The translations under genes were made by a program, and so were the position numbers. From Penaeus vannamei (lineage: Eukaryota > Arthropoda > Malacostraca > Decapoda > Penaeidae), in NCBI RefSeq assembly GCF_042767895.1, contig NC_091569.1, forward strand, positions 17,030,011 through 17,057,510: DNA of 27,500 bases, given 5' to 3'. Positions within the stretch are counted from its first letter, which is position 1, and each line of letters opens with the position of its first letter. The notes under the pieces were generated by a model. That model ran no database searches and was not told the origin of the DNA. It saw only the letters and a program-made list of their open reading frames with translations. This document shows positions 1-9,151 of this stretch, piece by piece.

Positions 1-566
1 ACGGCGCTGGGTGGAACTCCCGCCCAGAGAGAGTGGAAGTGGGCAACTCAGGTCAGGAGCGAACAGGGAAGGTCGCTGAAGGTGTGAGTGGGAAGGCCCC
101 ATGCCCTGCTAGGGCGGGCAACCGTCAGGGAGTGTGTGTGTGAGTTATGGTAGGTCGCTCCTAGGCGACCTAGAAGGCGACCCAAGCCGGACAGAGTGGA
201 GTATATTTAGAACAGGCTGCCGGTACAAACATCCGGTACCAACAACAGGCATACGAATACGGTACGCCTTATTAGTAACTCTGTCATCGCTCTGCCACCT
301 ATCACCGCCTCGTCCTGGAGGCGCTGAAAATAGCTCCTTCTCGAAGTTGACCTGATGTTCCTACTGCTTCCCCTGCTGCGACATGGATCGGCTGACGACG
401 AGGGTTCACGAAGTACGTCCTCGTTTTCTCCTGATCGGTCCTCGTCGCGTTCCTGTTCTCGGTTGTCCTCGCGCATCTCCTTGTCGGCCTTTTCATCTTC
501 GTCATTGATGCATCCATCCGTCATCGACGTCCACACGTCCTGGAAGGTTTTGCCTAGGTCCTCCTT
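1..566 (-). repeat. LTR-like repeat, copy 1 (incomplete, runs off the left edge)
   Basis: This stretch is about 85% similar by eye to 2829-3360, in the same orientation and with small indels. It starts inside the repeat, because copy 2 extends about 125 bp further left to its putative terminus. Both copies keep an overlapping minus-strand reading frame of about 100 residues rich in Glu, Asp, Arg and Ser, with an in-frame 3-bp indel between copies; I recognise no domain in it. The repeat is called LTR-like because copy 2 abuts a tRNA primer-binding site on the minus strand. Copy 1 could be the 3' LTR of the same element or an independent solo LTR. The match to copy 2 ends near 566; 567-1020 looks like a continuation (same GTCCTC-rich composition) with no second copy here to prove it. 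Confidence 0.55.
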
Positions 567-1020
567 GACTTCGGTCCGTCCAGTCGTCCTCTTAGTCCTC
601 ATCTAGGTGGTACTCAGCTGCATCGTCGTCCACACGTCCTCGCAGATTCGTCCAGGTCCTTCTCGGCTGCGGCTCATAACAAATCCTCGTAGCCTGCGTG
701 TCTGGGTCTACTGGGTAGGGGCGTCCTTTCATCTGAGGGCGGCTTACTCCTGCGCTGGGGAGCTCCTGGAGTTTAACCGATCTACGGGCGTCCAGGCAGG
801 CGGCTTTTCATAGCATCACGGGCCTGCTCTGACGAGTTCCTGGTTCTTCACTGGATCTACGGGAATACTGACAGGTGGCACCCGTCCACTTGATCTGGGC
901 GGCTTAATACCTGCAATTTCCCGAGTCCTTGTCCTTCGGCCTGCGGCGATCTTTTGGCGATGTTTGTCTCACGGCATTGCAAGGTGATCGTGCTTAGTTA
1001 GATACCCTTTGGTGCCGTGT

Positions 1021-2672
1021 CGGATATACACATCCATTATATACATGAACCAGTTCATACATGTAAGGGCCAAGATAGTAAGAGAAAAAGAAAAAAACAA
1101 CAGAGAGGGAGGGATGTTATTTAAGTGCTGTTAGCCATTATTTTTATGCTAATTTGCCGTTTTTGATGTGGTTATTTCATTTATTTTCGTTTTTTTCACT
1201 TTGTATTTTTCAGGAAGAAAAATAAATGAGGGAGAGGAGAGTAGCAGTTCTCACAAACTTGCTTGAGCTACTAACCATCTCAGATAGATATGAGAATAGA
1301 TAAGGGAAATGACATCGGCATCCGCAAGGATAACTTGAACCGATTGTCATTTCATAGAGAAGAAAAATATGTATTGTGCATCATTTCCACTAATCACGAT
1401 CAGCAACGTCACAAGGCAAAGAATAGCCTTAGACTACGACACAACAAATCCTATAGATGAAGATTTGATTTAACAGTGTCTGTTGAACTGTGTGGAAGAG
1501 TGTGAGAAATGATTGCGTGTATATTTACTCATCACAGCAATATTTATGCATTAACCCCAATTATTTCATCGTACTTAAACAAGTTAGAGCTAGTTTTCAT
1601 TGACAGAGGGTCCCTTATGCCCAGATTATCTGAACGAATGAAGTGACTATATGAGACTCGAATTTCATCGTTAGTCTTACTCTACAATCTGTGAATGGCG
1701 CACGCAGATAACTACGAATCACACGATTGTCGGAATTTTCCGGACATGCCACCGGTAATGAGGCGAGACGGATGTGTTTACTTAGCGAATCATTTCAAGC
1801 TTTAAACCCTAGGCCTTTCCTAATCAGACATTAATACAGGTCACACCGACTCAATATGCCGAACGAATGAGTTATGCTTCACTTTCATTATACTTATTGC
1901 ACGATGAAAGGGGAAGATTGTTACGCTTTATTCATTAAAATGAATTTAGAAATATTTGCGATCAGGCTATTATTCTTTGCACCAAAGAATTGTCACTGAA
2001 TAGCGTTGAAGGCCTAATTACAGGATCCCTCCAAGCCCAAGACGGAAGAGAAAGTGAGGTCGAGGGGGGGGGGGGGGCTGTTTACTACAGAGAAATAAAT
2101 TATATGTTCGTGAGTGCGAAATAACGAAATCAGTCAGAGAATAAAATGAACTAAAGAGTCCAACAATGAGTGAAATTCAATCAATTAACTAAATTTGTAC
2201 AAGAAGAGAAGGAATACACAGAATTCGTGAATGATCGCGAATTACAAAAAGAAAATTCTCAGCTTGAGAGAAAATCATGAACTTGAGTTGAATTTTGTTG
2301 TCATTCAAACAATATAAATAAATCTGTAAATGCGAGAAAATTAATTATTTAAAGAACGATATTTCATGTGTTTGCATCCAGACCTGACACATCCTGAGGA
2401 AGTGTCTTCCGGTCCCGTTGATTGACAGACGGTGAGTGTTGCCATTATGCTGTTAAGTTTTCACTATTAGCACTTTCCACCAGCAAAACCATCGTGGAAT
2501 GGTTTGCTTAACACGTGTATGGGAGAAGAAGAAAGGAACAAGAAAAGAATTTGAACCACACATGTACTCAGGTGGTTTTGGATCCTTGTTCTTCATATCG
2601 CGATGTTTTTATAGGCGACCGGTCCTAGTTCTTCAGAATTCTTAGTTCATGCTTCAAGCCGAAAGGTTAAAG
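1021..2672 (-). other. Non-coding stretch between the two LTR-like repeats
   Basis: There is no reading frame of note on either strand and no gag, protease, RT or integrase motif. It is AT-rich with a G-homopolymer at about 2065-2078. If the flanking repeats are a true LTR pair, this is the internal region of a non-autonomous (LARD- or TRIM-like) element or a deleted remnant. No polypurine tract is visible on the minus strand beside copy 1, which weakens the single-element reading. Confidence 0.4.
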
Positions 2673-2692
2673 GAATCCCACCGCTGCCACCA
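2673..2692 (-). other. tRNA-Leu primer-binding site
   Basis: The + strand reads GAATCCCACCGCTGCCACCA, the 3' end of an animal cytosolic tRNA-Leu including the post-transcriptional CCA. The minus strand is therefore a 20-nt complement starting TGG, the hallmark of an LTR-retrotransposon minus-strand primer site. It lies 11 nt inside a potential LTR end (TG at 2704 on the + strand, CA on the minus). The tRNA 3'-end match is from established knowledge; the sequence is read directly. Confidence 0.8.
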
Positions 2693-2703
2693 GAATATAA
2701 GAG

Positions 2704-3402
2704 TGTCTAACACCTCTTGTTTTATAGTGTAGTTTGAATTACAGGTGTCGTCAGGGATTCACTTTATGGCTGTTCTCTTTATTGCTAAGAGTTACATCAC
2801 ATACACAAGAATAACGATACACAAAGAATAGCGCTAGGTGGAACTCCCGCACGGAGGGAGTGGTCGCTGAAGGTGTGAATGGGAAAGCCCCATGCCCTGC
2901 TTGGGTGGGCGACTGTCAGGGAGTGTGTGTGTGAGTTATGGTAGGTCGCTTCTAGGTCAGTTCTGTCTTCTGACCCCTGGTGACCTAGAAGGCGACCTGA
3001 GCCGGACAGAGTAGAGTATATTTAGAACAGGCTGCCGGTACCAACAACAGGGGTACAAATACGGTACGCTTTATTAGTAACTCCTTCATCGCTCTGCCAC
3101 CTACCCCCGCCTCATCCTCGGGGCGCTGAAAATAGCACCTCAAAGTTGACCTGATGTTCCTACTGCTTCCCCTGCTGAGATATGGATCGGCTGACGATGA
3201 GGGTTCACGGCGTACGTCCTTGTTTTTGCCTGATCGGTCCTCGCCGTGTTCCTGTTCTCGGTTGTCCTCGCGCATCTCGTTCTCGGCCTTTTCATCTTGG
3301 TCCTTGGTGCATCCATCCGTCATCGACATCCACACGTCCTCAAAGGTTTCGCCTAGATCCATATTCGTACCGTATTTGTACGCCTTATTAGTATCTCCTT
3401 CA
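2704..3402 (-). repeat. LTR-like repeat, copy 2 (putative 5' LTR of a minus-strand retroelement)
   Basis: Positions 2829-3360 match copy 1 at 1-566. Reading the minus strand, the end near 2704 has a polyadenylation signal AATAAA (complement of 2778-2783) and finishes in CA, 11 nt before the tRNA-Leu primer site. The other end is damaged: 3360-3402 repeats an internal piece (about 3048-3090) and then runs into a GT microsatellite. Compared with copy 1 there is an extra block near 2958-2980. A shared minus-strand frame of about 100 residues (for example the SMTDGC and EMREDNREQE segments) is conserved between copies. Confidence 0.55.
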
Positions 3403-3440
3403 GTCTGTGTGTGTGTGATTGTGTGATTGTGTGTGTGTGT

Positions 3441-3489
<49 letters not shown>

Positions 3490-3530
3490 TGCGTGCGCGC
3501 GTGTGCGTGCATGCGGGCGTGCACACTTGT
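3403..3530. repeat. GT/GC-rich microsatellite
   Basis: Runs of GTGTGT with interspersed GATTGTGT, then (GTGC)n and TATATG tails. It is simple-sequence DNA at the broken edge of LTR-like copy 2. The Cys/Val and His/Thr frames across it are artefacts. Confidence 0.95.
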
Positions 3531-3677
3531 ATATATGTATGTATATGTATATATAAAATACTGAGTAAAGAAATTATTTTTATTCTTTTATTTGTATTTG
3601 TTCATTAGGAATGTCTTGGTCCTCAGTCATGTATGTTACATTTTGGATAACTAATTTCTTAATTTCATTCTCTTCAG

Positions 3678-3755
3678 AGGTAAAGATCATAGAACAAAGA
3701 CTTTTGGTAGTCTGATATCGGGAATAGATTCCCAGAAAGCCTCTTCAAGTAAGCA
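3678..3755 (+). CDS. Candidate upstream coding exon of the ankyrin-repeat gene
   Basis: A 78-nt segment lies between a strong acceptor (TTCTCTTCAG, ending 3677) and a consensus donor (GTAAGT at 3756). With one leading base assigned to the previous codon it is open throughout, encoding about 25 residues rich in Lys, Ser and Gly and ending near SSSK. It leaves two bases over, and the acceptor-defined exon at 4630 supplies one base and stays open in exactly that frame through to the Met codon at 4658. The intron would be 874 nt. No further upstream exon was recognised. An alternative donor at 3749 (GTAAGC) would break this phase. The exon is inferred from splice signals and phase only. Confidence 0.45.
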
Positions 3756-4629
3756 AGTAAGTACCTTAGAATATATACTTTTACATTTACGATAATTTGA
3801 TAATTAGAAGTCCCCTCAGAGTTACAGCTTTTCATCTTATTGCCGTCTGGACTCACTTCCCCCTTAAAAGCAAACTTTTAACCCATTGCTGATGGTTACT
3901 TGTACTGTTAACTGTAGTTCCTTTTTGTGGCTCCATAAGTGCTCAGCCACCAAAGAGCCAATTATTAGGCCTATGGGACTACACCTGTGTTTTTCTTTCC
4001 TTCCGTTTTATTATTTTTTTATGCTATTGATATTGATGTTATTATAATTGACTTTCTTCTTATTATGATATAAAAAATATTAATAGAAATAAGAAATAAA
4101 AAGAATATCTGAAAATCAACAAAAATGGTAAACAGATGAGATAGGTAAGACTGCTAATTGACTCCTTGTTGATTAAATGCTTCCACGTGTGAAGGCAAAT
4201 GATAAACAAGGAGACAAAGATATGGGAAGTATTCTTACCAACTCAGTATATGTGGGTTAATTTGCACATGCTGGCCTACCCATTTTTCTTATATTACAGT
4301 AAATGTATCCTAAAATAAAACTTATTTGCTCTCTCATTTTATTATTTTTTAAACAATTAATATATATGATTTAGAAAGATAATGAACTGAGCTTGTATTC
4401 CCCAGACAATGAGTTGTAGATAGACTTTGTCATTTATCATTTTATTAATCTACAGTCTCTTTTTTTAAATTTTAGAGTAACTCTTCTCCTATTTCAAGTT
4501 CACTTGTTACTCTCTACCACTTTATTATTTTGAGTGATTGTTTACCTCTGTTTTTAATAGTATAGATATTAACTGACAGTTTTGAATTGAATCAGGAAAT
4601 GGTTATGTCCTACATAGAGATTTTTACAG
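3756..4629 (+). other. AT-rich intron or intergenic stretch upstream of the ankyrin exons
   Basis: If the 3678-3755 exon is real this is its downstream intron, with GTAAGT at the 5' end and TTTTTACAG at the 3' end. I see no gene, RNA or repeat inside it. Confidence 0.5.
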
Positions 4630-4657
4630 TTGTTGGGATTTGGGGAAAATCATAATA

Positions 4658-5493
4658 ATGAGGACCTTTCAGCCTGATGTATATAAGAACATCACCGTGA
4701 AGATTGAACCTGATAGTGATGTAGAAGATCCCTTTGAAGGAAACAGCATTCTTGCTGGCTTGATTCTCTATGATCCAGAACTTGCAAAGAAAGACCTGGA
4801 AGAACAGATGAAGCACACCTTGATTTTAACAAAGGACGAATTTTCTGATGCTGCAGATAAAGGTATTTTTATTGCTTTTGTAGCTTTTTTTGTATTGTTA
4901 TTTATTACTTGTTTGCAATGTATTTGGTACTATTATTTCTTTAAATACCTGATTATTATCGCTTGATTACCATACTTAATGCATGCAAATTATTTCCAAA
5001 ACATTACAGGAGACTATGACACAGTGTTTGCTTCAATGCGAAGTGAAAGAATCCCAGATGTAGATTTTACATCTCTATTCCTCAAAGCCTCCCGGCGTGG
5101 ACAACGAGACCTTGCCCTTCTGCTGTCTACTCATGTCCCAGACCTATTAAAGAAAGATGAATGGGGAGACAATGCTCTAACCATAGCTGCAAAACTGGTA
5201 ATATTCTCAAAACTTTGATCTGGAGATGTCTTGTATATGGCTCTATTTTTACTGTAAGTAATTGACCTAGCAAACTGAACCAAAATCTAGTTTAGATGTT
5301 TATGATTTTTAAGCTTCACATTTACTATTTGATTTTTCAGGGTGATGTTTGCTTTGGCCATTATCTCCTACTACTAGATGTTCCAGTAAATGAATGTAAC
5401 AGTCTTGGCCACACAGCAAGAGAAATTGCAATAAAGCTTGGTCATACTCATTTCTTAAAGTTTCTGCAGCACTATGAAAGAGGAATAATCTAA
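4658..5493 (+). CDS. Ankyrin-repeat protein, unnamed, three visible coding exons
   Basis: Exons are 4630-4862 (first Met codon at 4658), 5010-5197 and 5341-5493 (TAA at 5491). The introns, 147 and 143 nt, have GT-AG borders (GTATTT..TTACAG; GTAATA..TTTCAG), and phases match. From 4658 the product is 181 residues. Residues 1-70 are acidic and unrecognised, with NITVKIEPDSD holding a psi-K-x-E sumoylation consensus (VKIE). Residues about 85-175 look like two to three ankyrin repeats: SLFLKASRRGQRDLALLL, NALTIAAKLGDVCFGHYLLL and GHTAREIAIKLGHTHFLKFL show the helix-turn-helix pattern. Ankyrin repeats bind proteins; the partner is unknown and no catalytic domain is visible. The exon is open upstream of 4658, so the true start may lie in exon 3678-3755 or beyond the window. 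No gene symbol can be justified. Confidence 0.85.
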
Positions 5494-5559
5494 TGATGTA
5501 TATTTATGCAGAATTAACGTTTTACATAAACCAACAATTGTTGAAACAACCAGAATTAA

Positions 5560-5830
5560 AAATACATGGTAACACATGTAAACACATGCAAAAACACACA
5601 CAGACATACACATGCATGCACCCTCACGCACGCACAATTGCATGCACATATACAATTGTATGCACATGCTTACCAATGCCCTACACGTTTATTTTGAGTG
5701 AGACGAGCACACCTACGCACGCATGCATGCATGCATCCTCACGCACCCACAATAGCATGCACATATACAAGAGTATACACACGCTTACCAATGCCCTACA
5801 CGTTTATTTTGAGTGAGACGAGCACAATTA
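5560..5830 (+). repeat. 115-bp tandem duplication downstream of the ankyrin stop codon
   Basis: Two adjacent units with a 115-bp period each contain the segment CTACACGTTTATTTTGAGTG (starting 5681 and 5796), preceded by ACGCAC and GCATGC-rich sequence. The units differ at a few bases. The array lies within 340 bp of the stop codon, so it may be in the 3' UTR; the reading frames through it are not coding. Confidence 0.85.
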
Positions 5831-6092
5831 CGCACACACATGCATGCATGCACACACCGACACACACACGCACATGCACAGACACACACAGCACAAACAC
5901 GCACAGAAACACACAGACACACACACAGACACAAACACAAACACACGCACAGTCACACACACACGCACAGTCACACACACGCACAGACACACACACACGC
6001 ACAGACACACACACGCACAGACACACACACACACACGCACAGACACAGACACAGACACACGCACACGCACAGACACACACACACACACCTTT
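5830..6092. repeat. CA-rich compound microsatellite
   Basis: About 260 bp of CACACA with regular CAGA and GCAC interruptions (ACACACGCACAGAC-type units). All frames are open because stop codons are absent from the repeat, which explains the long His/Thr and Val/Cys translations on both strands. Confidence 0.97.
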
Positions 6093-6844
6093 ATTGTCTA
6101 TATTTCCATTCATCGGAGTTTAGTGTGTTATTTTGCATTTCCAAGATTACATTTCCTTAGTTCCCTGCCTTACGCATACCATTACTCAGTTGATAGGTAG
6201 AACCACTTCCATATAGCCCAGTTAAATCCAAAATTGAAACTTTCTCCCTAGAATTTTTTATTCCCCCACAAACTTAGATGAGGTATTAGCTCTAAAATTC
6301 AATAATTTATATTATCAAGTAACTGTCTATATACATATATCTAGGAAATCATGATGTCAAGTATTTTATCTACGTTCTTTACTAGCAAAAAAGGTTTATT
6401 AATCCCAAAATAAACTGCAATATGTGACTTTGTTGAAACTTATTTTTTCTGAACAAGACATACAAAAAAAGGGAAAGACAAAACAAAATATTGGCAGCTG
6501 CACAGATGGAGCATATGATATAACAATTAACAAAACTCTATTCCTTTGTTTAAAACTAACAAAATGCTAATTTCTCTTATGTCTAAGCAGATGGAAAATT
6601 TTGTTATCATGTCATAGACTGTGAACTACTGCCAACTATGTAACATTTCTGCTAAGAACAAAATGCTTCTTAATAAAACAACTCTCAATCATAAGATACC
6701 TTTTATTAAACAATCACTCAGATAAAACGTATAAATGATAATGCAACTTCAAGTATTGCCTCAGATTAGCAAATCTGACAGATGAGTTTCAATCCGTCTA
6801 AAATTTTATGCATAATTTCCATAGAGTTGACGTGGCCCTAAAAT
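6093..6844. other. AT-rich gene-free stretch, possible 3' UTR end of the ankyrin gene
   Basis: No coding frame or known repeat is seen. AATAAA occurs at 6409-6414 and 6672-6677 on the + strand, either of which could end a long 3' UTR of the ankyrin gene; there is no other support. It ends at the C-rich start of the LINE leader. Confidence 0.4.
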
Positions 6845-7190
6845 TGTACCCCCCCAATCCCTTGCCCGTTGTTGTCGTGGGGGGGCTTAGGGGACGGAGA
6901 CTGAGACCCAATGCAGGGATCTCCCCTGCCTAGGGCCTCAGCCCTCGACTCAACTAATTTTGCATGGTCTTTTCCCCCTCCAGCTTCCTGTTTCCATCCC
7001 TTCTCCAAACCCTTCTACTATGTACTTCCTAAGGTGTGAGAGCCGTGCTGAGAGGATGAAAGGCTGACCTTGTGCTAGTCCTGAATGGCCTGCAGGAACT
7101 ATGGGCACGGTACTCCCGACTAATCTAGCCCTTACCTTCAAGAGCATGAGGGTGGACCGTTTATGCCGTTTTATATAATCCAGGTTCCCC
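6845..7190 (+). other. LINE 5' leader
   Basis: It starts in a C-run followed by CCAATCCCTTGCCCGTTGTT, with ACTCAACTAATTTTGCATGG and GTGAGAGCCGTGCTGA further in. All three blocks recur in order at about 19080-19280, which defines them as a conserved family leader. Non-LTR leaders usually carry an internal promoter; I see no distinctive promoter box. Confidence 0.7.
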
Positions 7191-9041
7191 ATGACCAGTA
7201 ATGAAAATGTAATCCCATTATTAGAGGCAATGAGGCTAGCCCCTTTATCAAATAGCCCCAACCCAGGCTCTCCTTTGACCACGGCTCCGAACACTAAAAC
7301 TACTACCCACTCCTCAATGCCTACTAGTGCATTACCCACCCAAGCAGAAAATCAGTCTCAAGAAGACATTCCTACCTACCCAACTTCCTCAAATTCATCA
7401 ACTCTACCCCCGCAACTTTCATCAAGCAACCAATCCTCCCTTATTACTACCTTGCAGCCTTATTCTCCCATCATTCCGTAATACTCCCTCTTCTACACGT
7501 CCCCGACCATCCACCACCACCAACCCTACAGATATCTTAAATACTCTGTTTAGCCCAGCTAAATGGGACCGATTTTTCGTGATCCCTTCTACAGCTCACT
7601 CAGGCAACACTCTTCTCGTTCAACAATGTCTCCAAAAACAAGTAGGTAGAGTCCCTTTCTATACCAGACGCGATCGCTCCCGTCTTGTAACAGTCAGATC
7701 AGAAACTGAATCTATAGCACTATCAAATTTAACTGATCATTCTGGCAACCCCATTCCTGCAGAAGCTCATCCAACCCTTAATACCTGTACTGGAACTGTC
7801 TCTCTCTCCCCAGCAAACTGCCCAGTCGAAACGAAAGATTGGTCAAACTGTGGAGAAGACTTATTAGGATGCCTCAAAGACCAAGATGTGAAATCAGTAC
7901 ATTGCGACACCATTCCTCCTAAAGGTCAACGAAAGAGTCCGACCAATATTGCCAAAATTACCTTCTGTACACATGACCTTCTCTTACTTATCTACATTGG
8001 TGGACAATCCCTCCCTGTTCGACCATACCAACCCCCTCCCCGTCAATGTCAAAACTTGGCGCTTTGGACGTCCTGCCAAACATTGCCGTTCCACAGACCG
8101 ATGCCCCATATGTGCCCAACCTGGTCATAATCGATCGAACTACTCAGCACAAACACGAACATGTGCTAACTGCGGCGGCCCCCATAATGTTTTTTATAGA
8201 GGCTGCCCCACTTATAAGTTTGAATCTGAAGTAGCAACTCTCAGATACTAAAATGGTCTCACTTTACGTGAAGCCAGACAGGAAGCACGTCGACAAGGTT
8301 TCTCTCATACTCCATACTCAAGTAACATCGTTCGCTCAGCCCCTCCCCCTCCACCCCAAAAGGTCCCCATTTCCACTTCTACATTCTACATCCCTCAGAC
8401 CAATTCCTTTGCCACTCTAAACCCAGACACCCCAATCTCAACCACAGCTCGTCTCAACTACAGCCCCAACACCAACCCCTCTCCCTCCCCACACTACCCG
8501 CAGTAGACAGACTAAACGTTCTAACCCTTCTTCCCCTACAGCACAATCACCTCCACCTACCTATACCTTTGTTCCTGAGACACCAGTCTCCTCTTCCCCC
8601 CCTCATAAGAAAACCTTTATCCCACAAAACTCTCCAACCAATTCCATTGCAAAAACAATTACCTTCTCACAAAACTCTCCAACAAACTCCACTGCAGAAA
8701 CAATGGATGACATTCAAAGCTATATGCTTGAGACACAAGAACCCGTAACTCATGCTCCTTCCACACTTGAAGTGGTTGCCGATATTCATACCCCACCTAC
8801 TAATATTCCCCCTACACCCCTTCCTCCTAATCCCTCCCAAGACAACACATCCCCTTCAACTCCAACTATCCATCCTTCCGATATTCATCCTCCTAACACT
8901 AATACTCCCTCCACATCTACTCCCTCCCAACATAACCCACCCCCTTCAACCCCAACTATAGGCACATTCTCCTTCCCTCCATCTCCTCTATCCTTTGCAC
9001 TCCCTCCCGGATACACACGAGAATCACTCATGTCACAATAA
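7191..9041 (+). pseudogene. LINE ORF1 (Gag-like, CCHC zinc knuckles), frameshifted
   Basis: Met at 7191 (CCATGA context) opens a Ser/Thr/Pro-rich N-terminus to about 7480. The frame then shifts for the central domain (FSPAKWDRFFVIPST to about 7945) and shifts again for the zinc region. At 8090-8220 the motifs are CPICAQPGHNRSNY and CANCGGPHNVFYRGC: the first knuckle has lost its last Cys (Tyr instead), the second is intact as C-x2-C-x3-H-x6-C. LREARQEARRQGFS follows a stop at 8249-8251. The tail (8300-9041) is very Pro/Ser/Thr-rich with further frame breaks and ends in TAA at 9039. Such proteins bind element RNA and form the retrotransposition RNP. The 15430-16130 fragment is a second copy of the same gene. 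Confidence 0.88.
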
Positions 9042-9151
9042 TGCCCTTCTCCAGATTCCCTACCTCCTAATATCCCTCCTTTACACCCCCTAGCTCCTTC
9101 CCCTTCAAATTCCCCAACACGTACTTGCGTTATCATTCGTAAATCAACTAG

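Noticed and set aside
1102..1120. Purine tract followed by TGTTAT on the + strand, like a polypurine tract and LTR start
   Set aside because: No second copy of the downstream sequence is present and the adjacent primer site and poly(A) signal point to the minus strand; likely chance.
1210..1320. Acceptor-like TTTTTCAG at about 1216 with a short open frame after it
   Set aside because: Frame closes within about 50 bp, and no donor or partner exon is evident.
3411..3608. Cys/Val-rich frame in a GT repeat
   Set aside because: Microsatellite lacking stop codons; no coding evidence.
5698..6200. Several overlapping His/Thr- or Val/Cys-rich frames on both strands
   Set aside because: All derive from the CA microsatellite.
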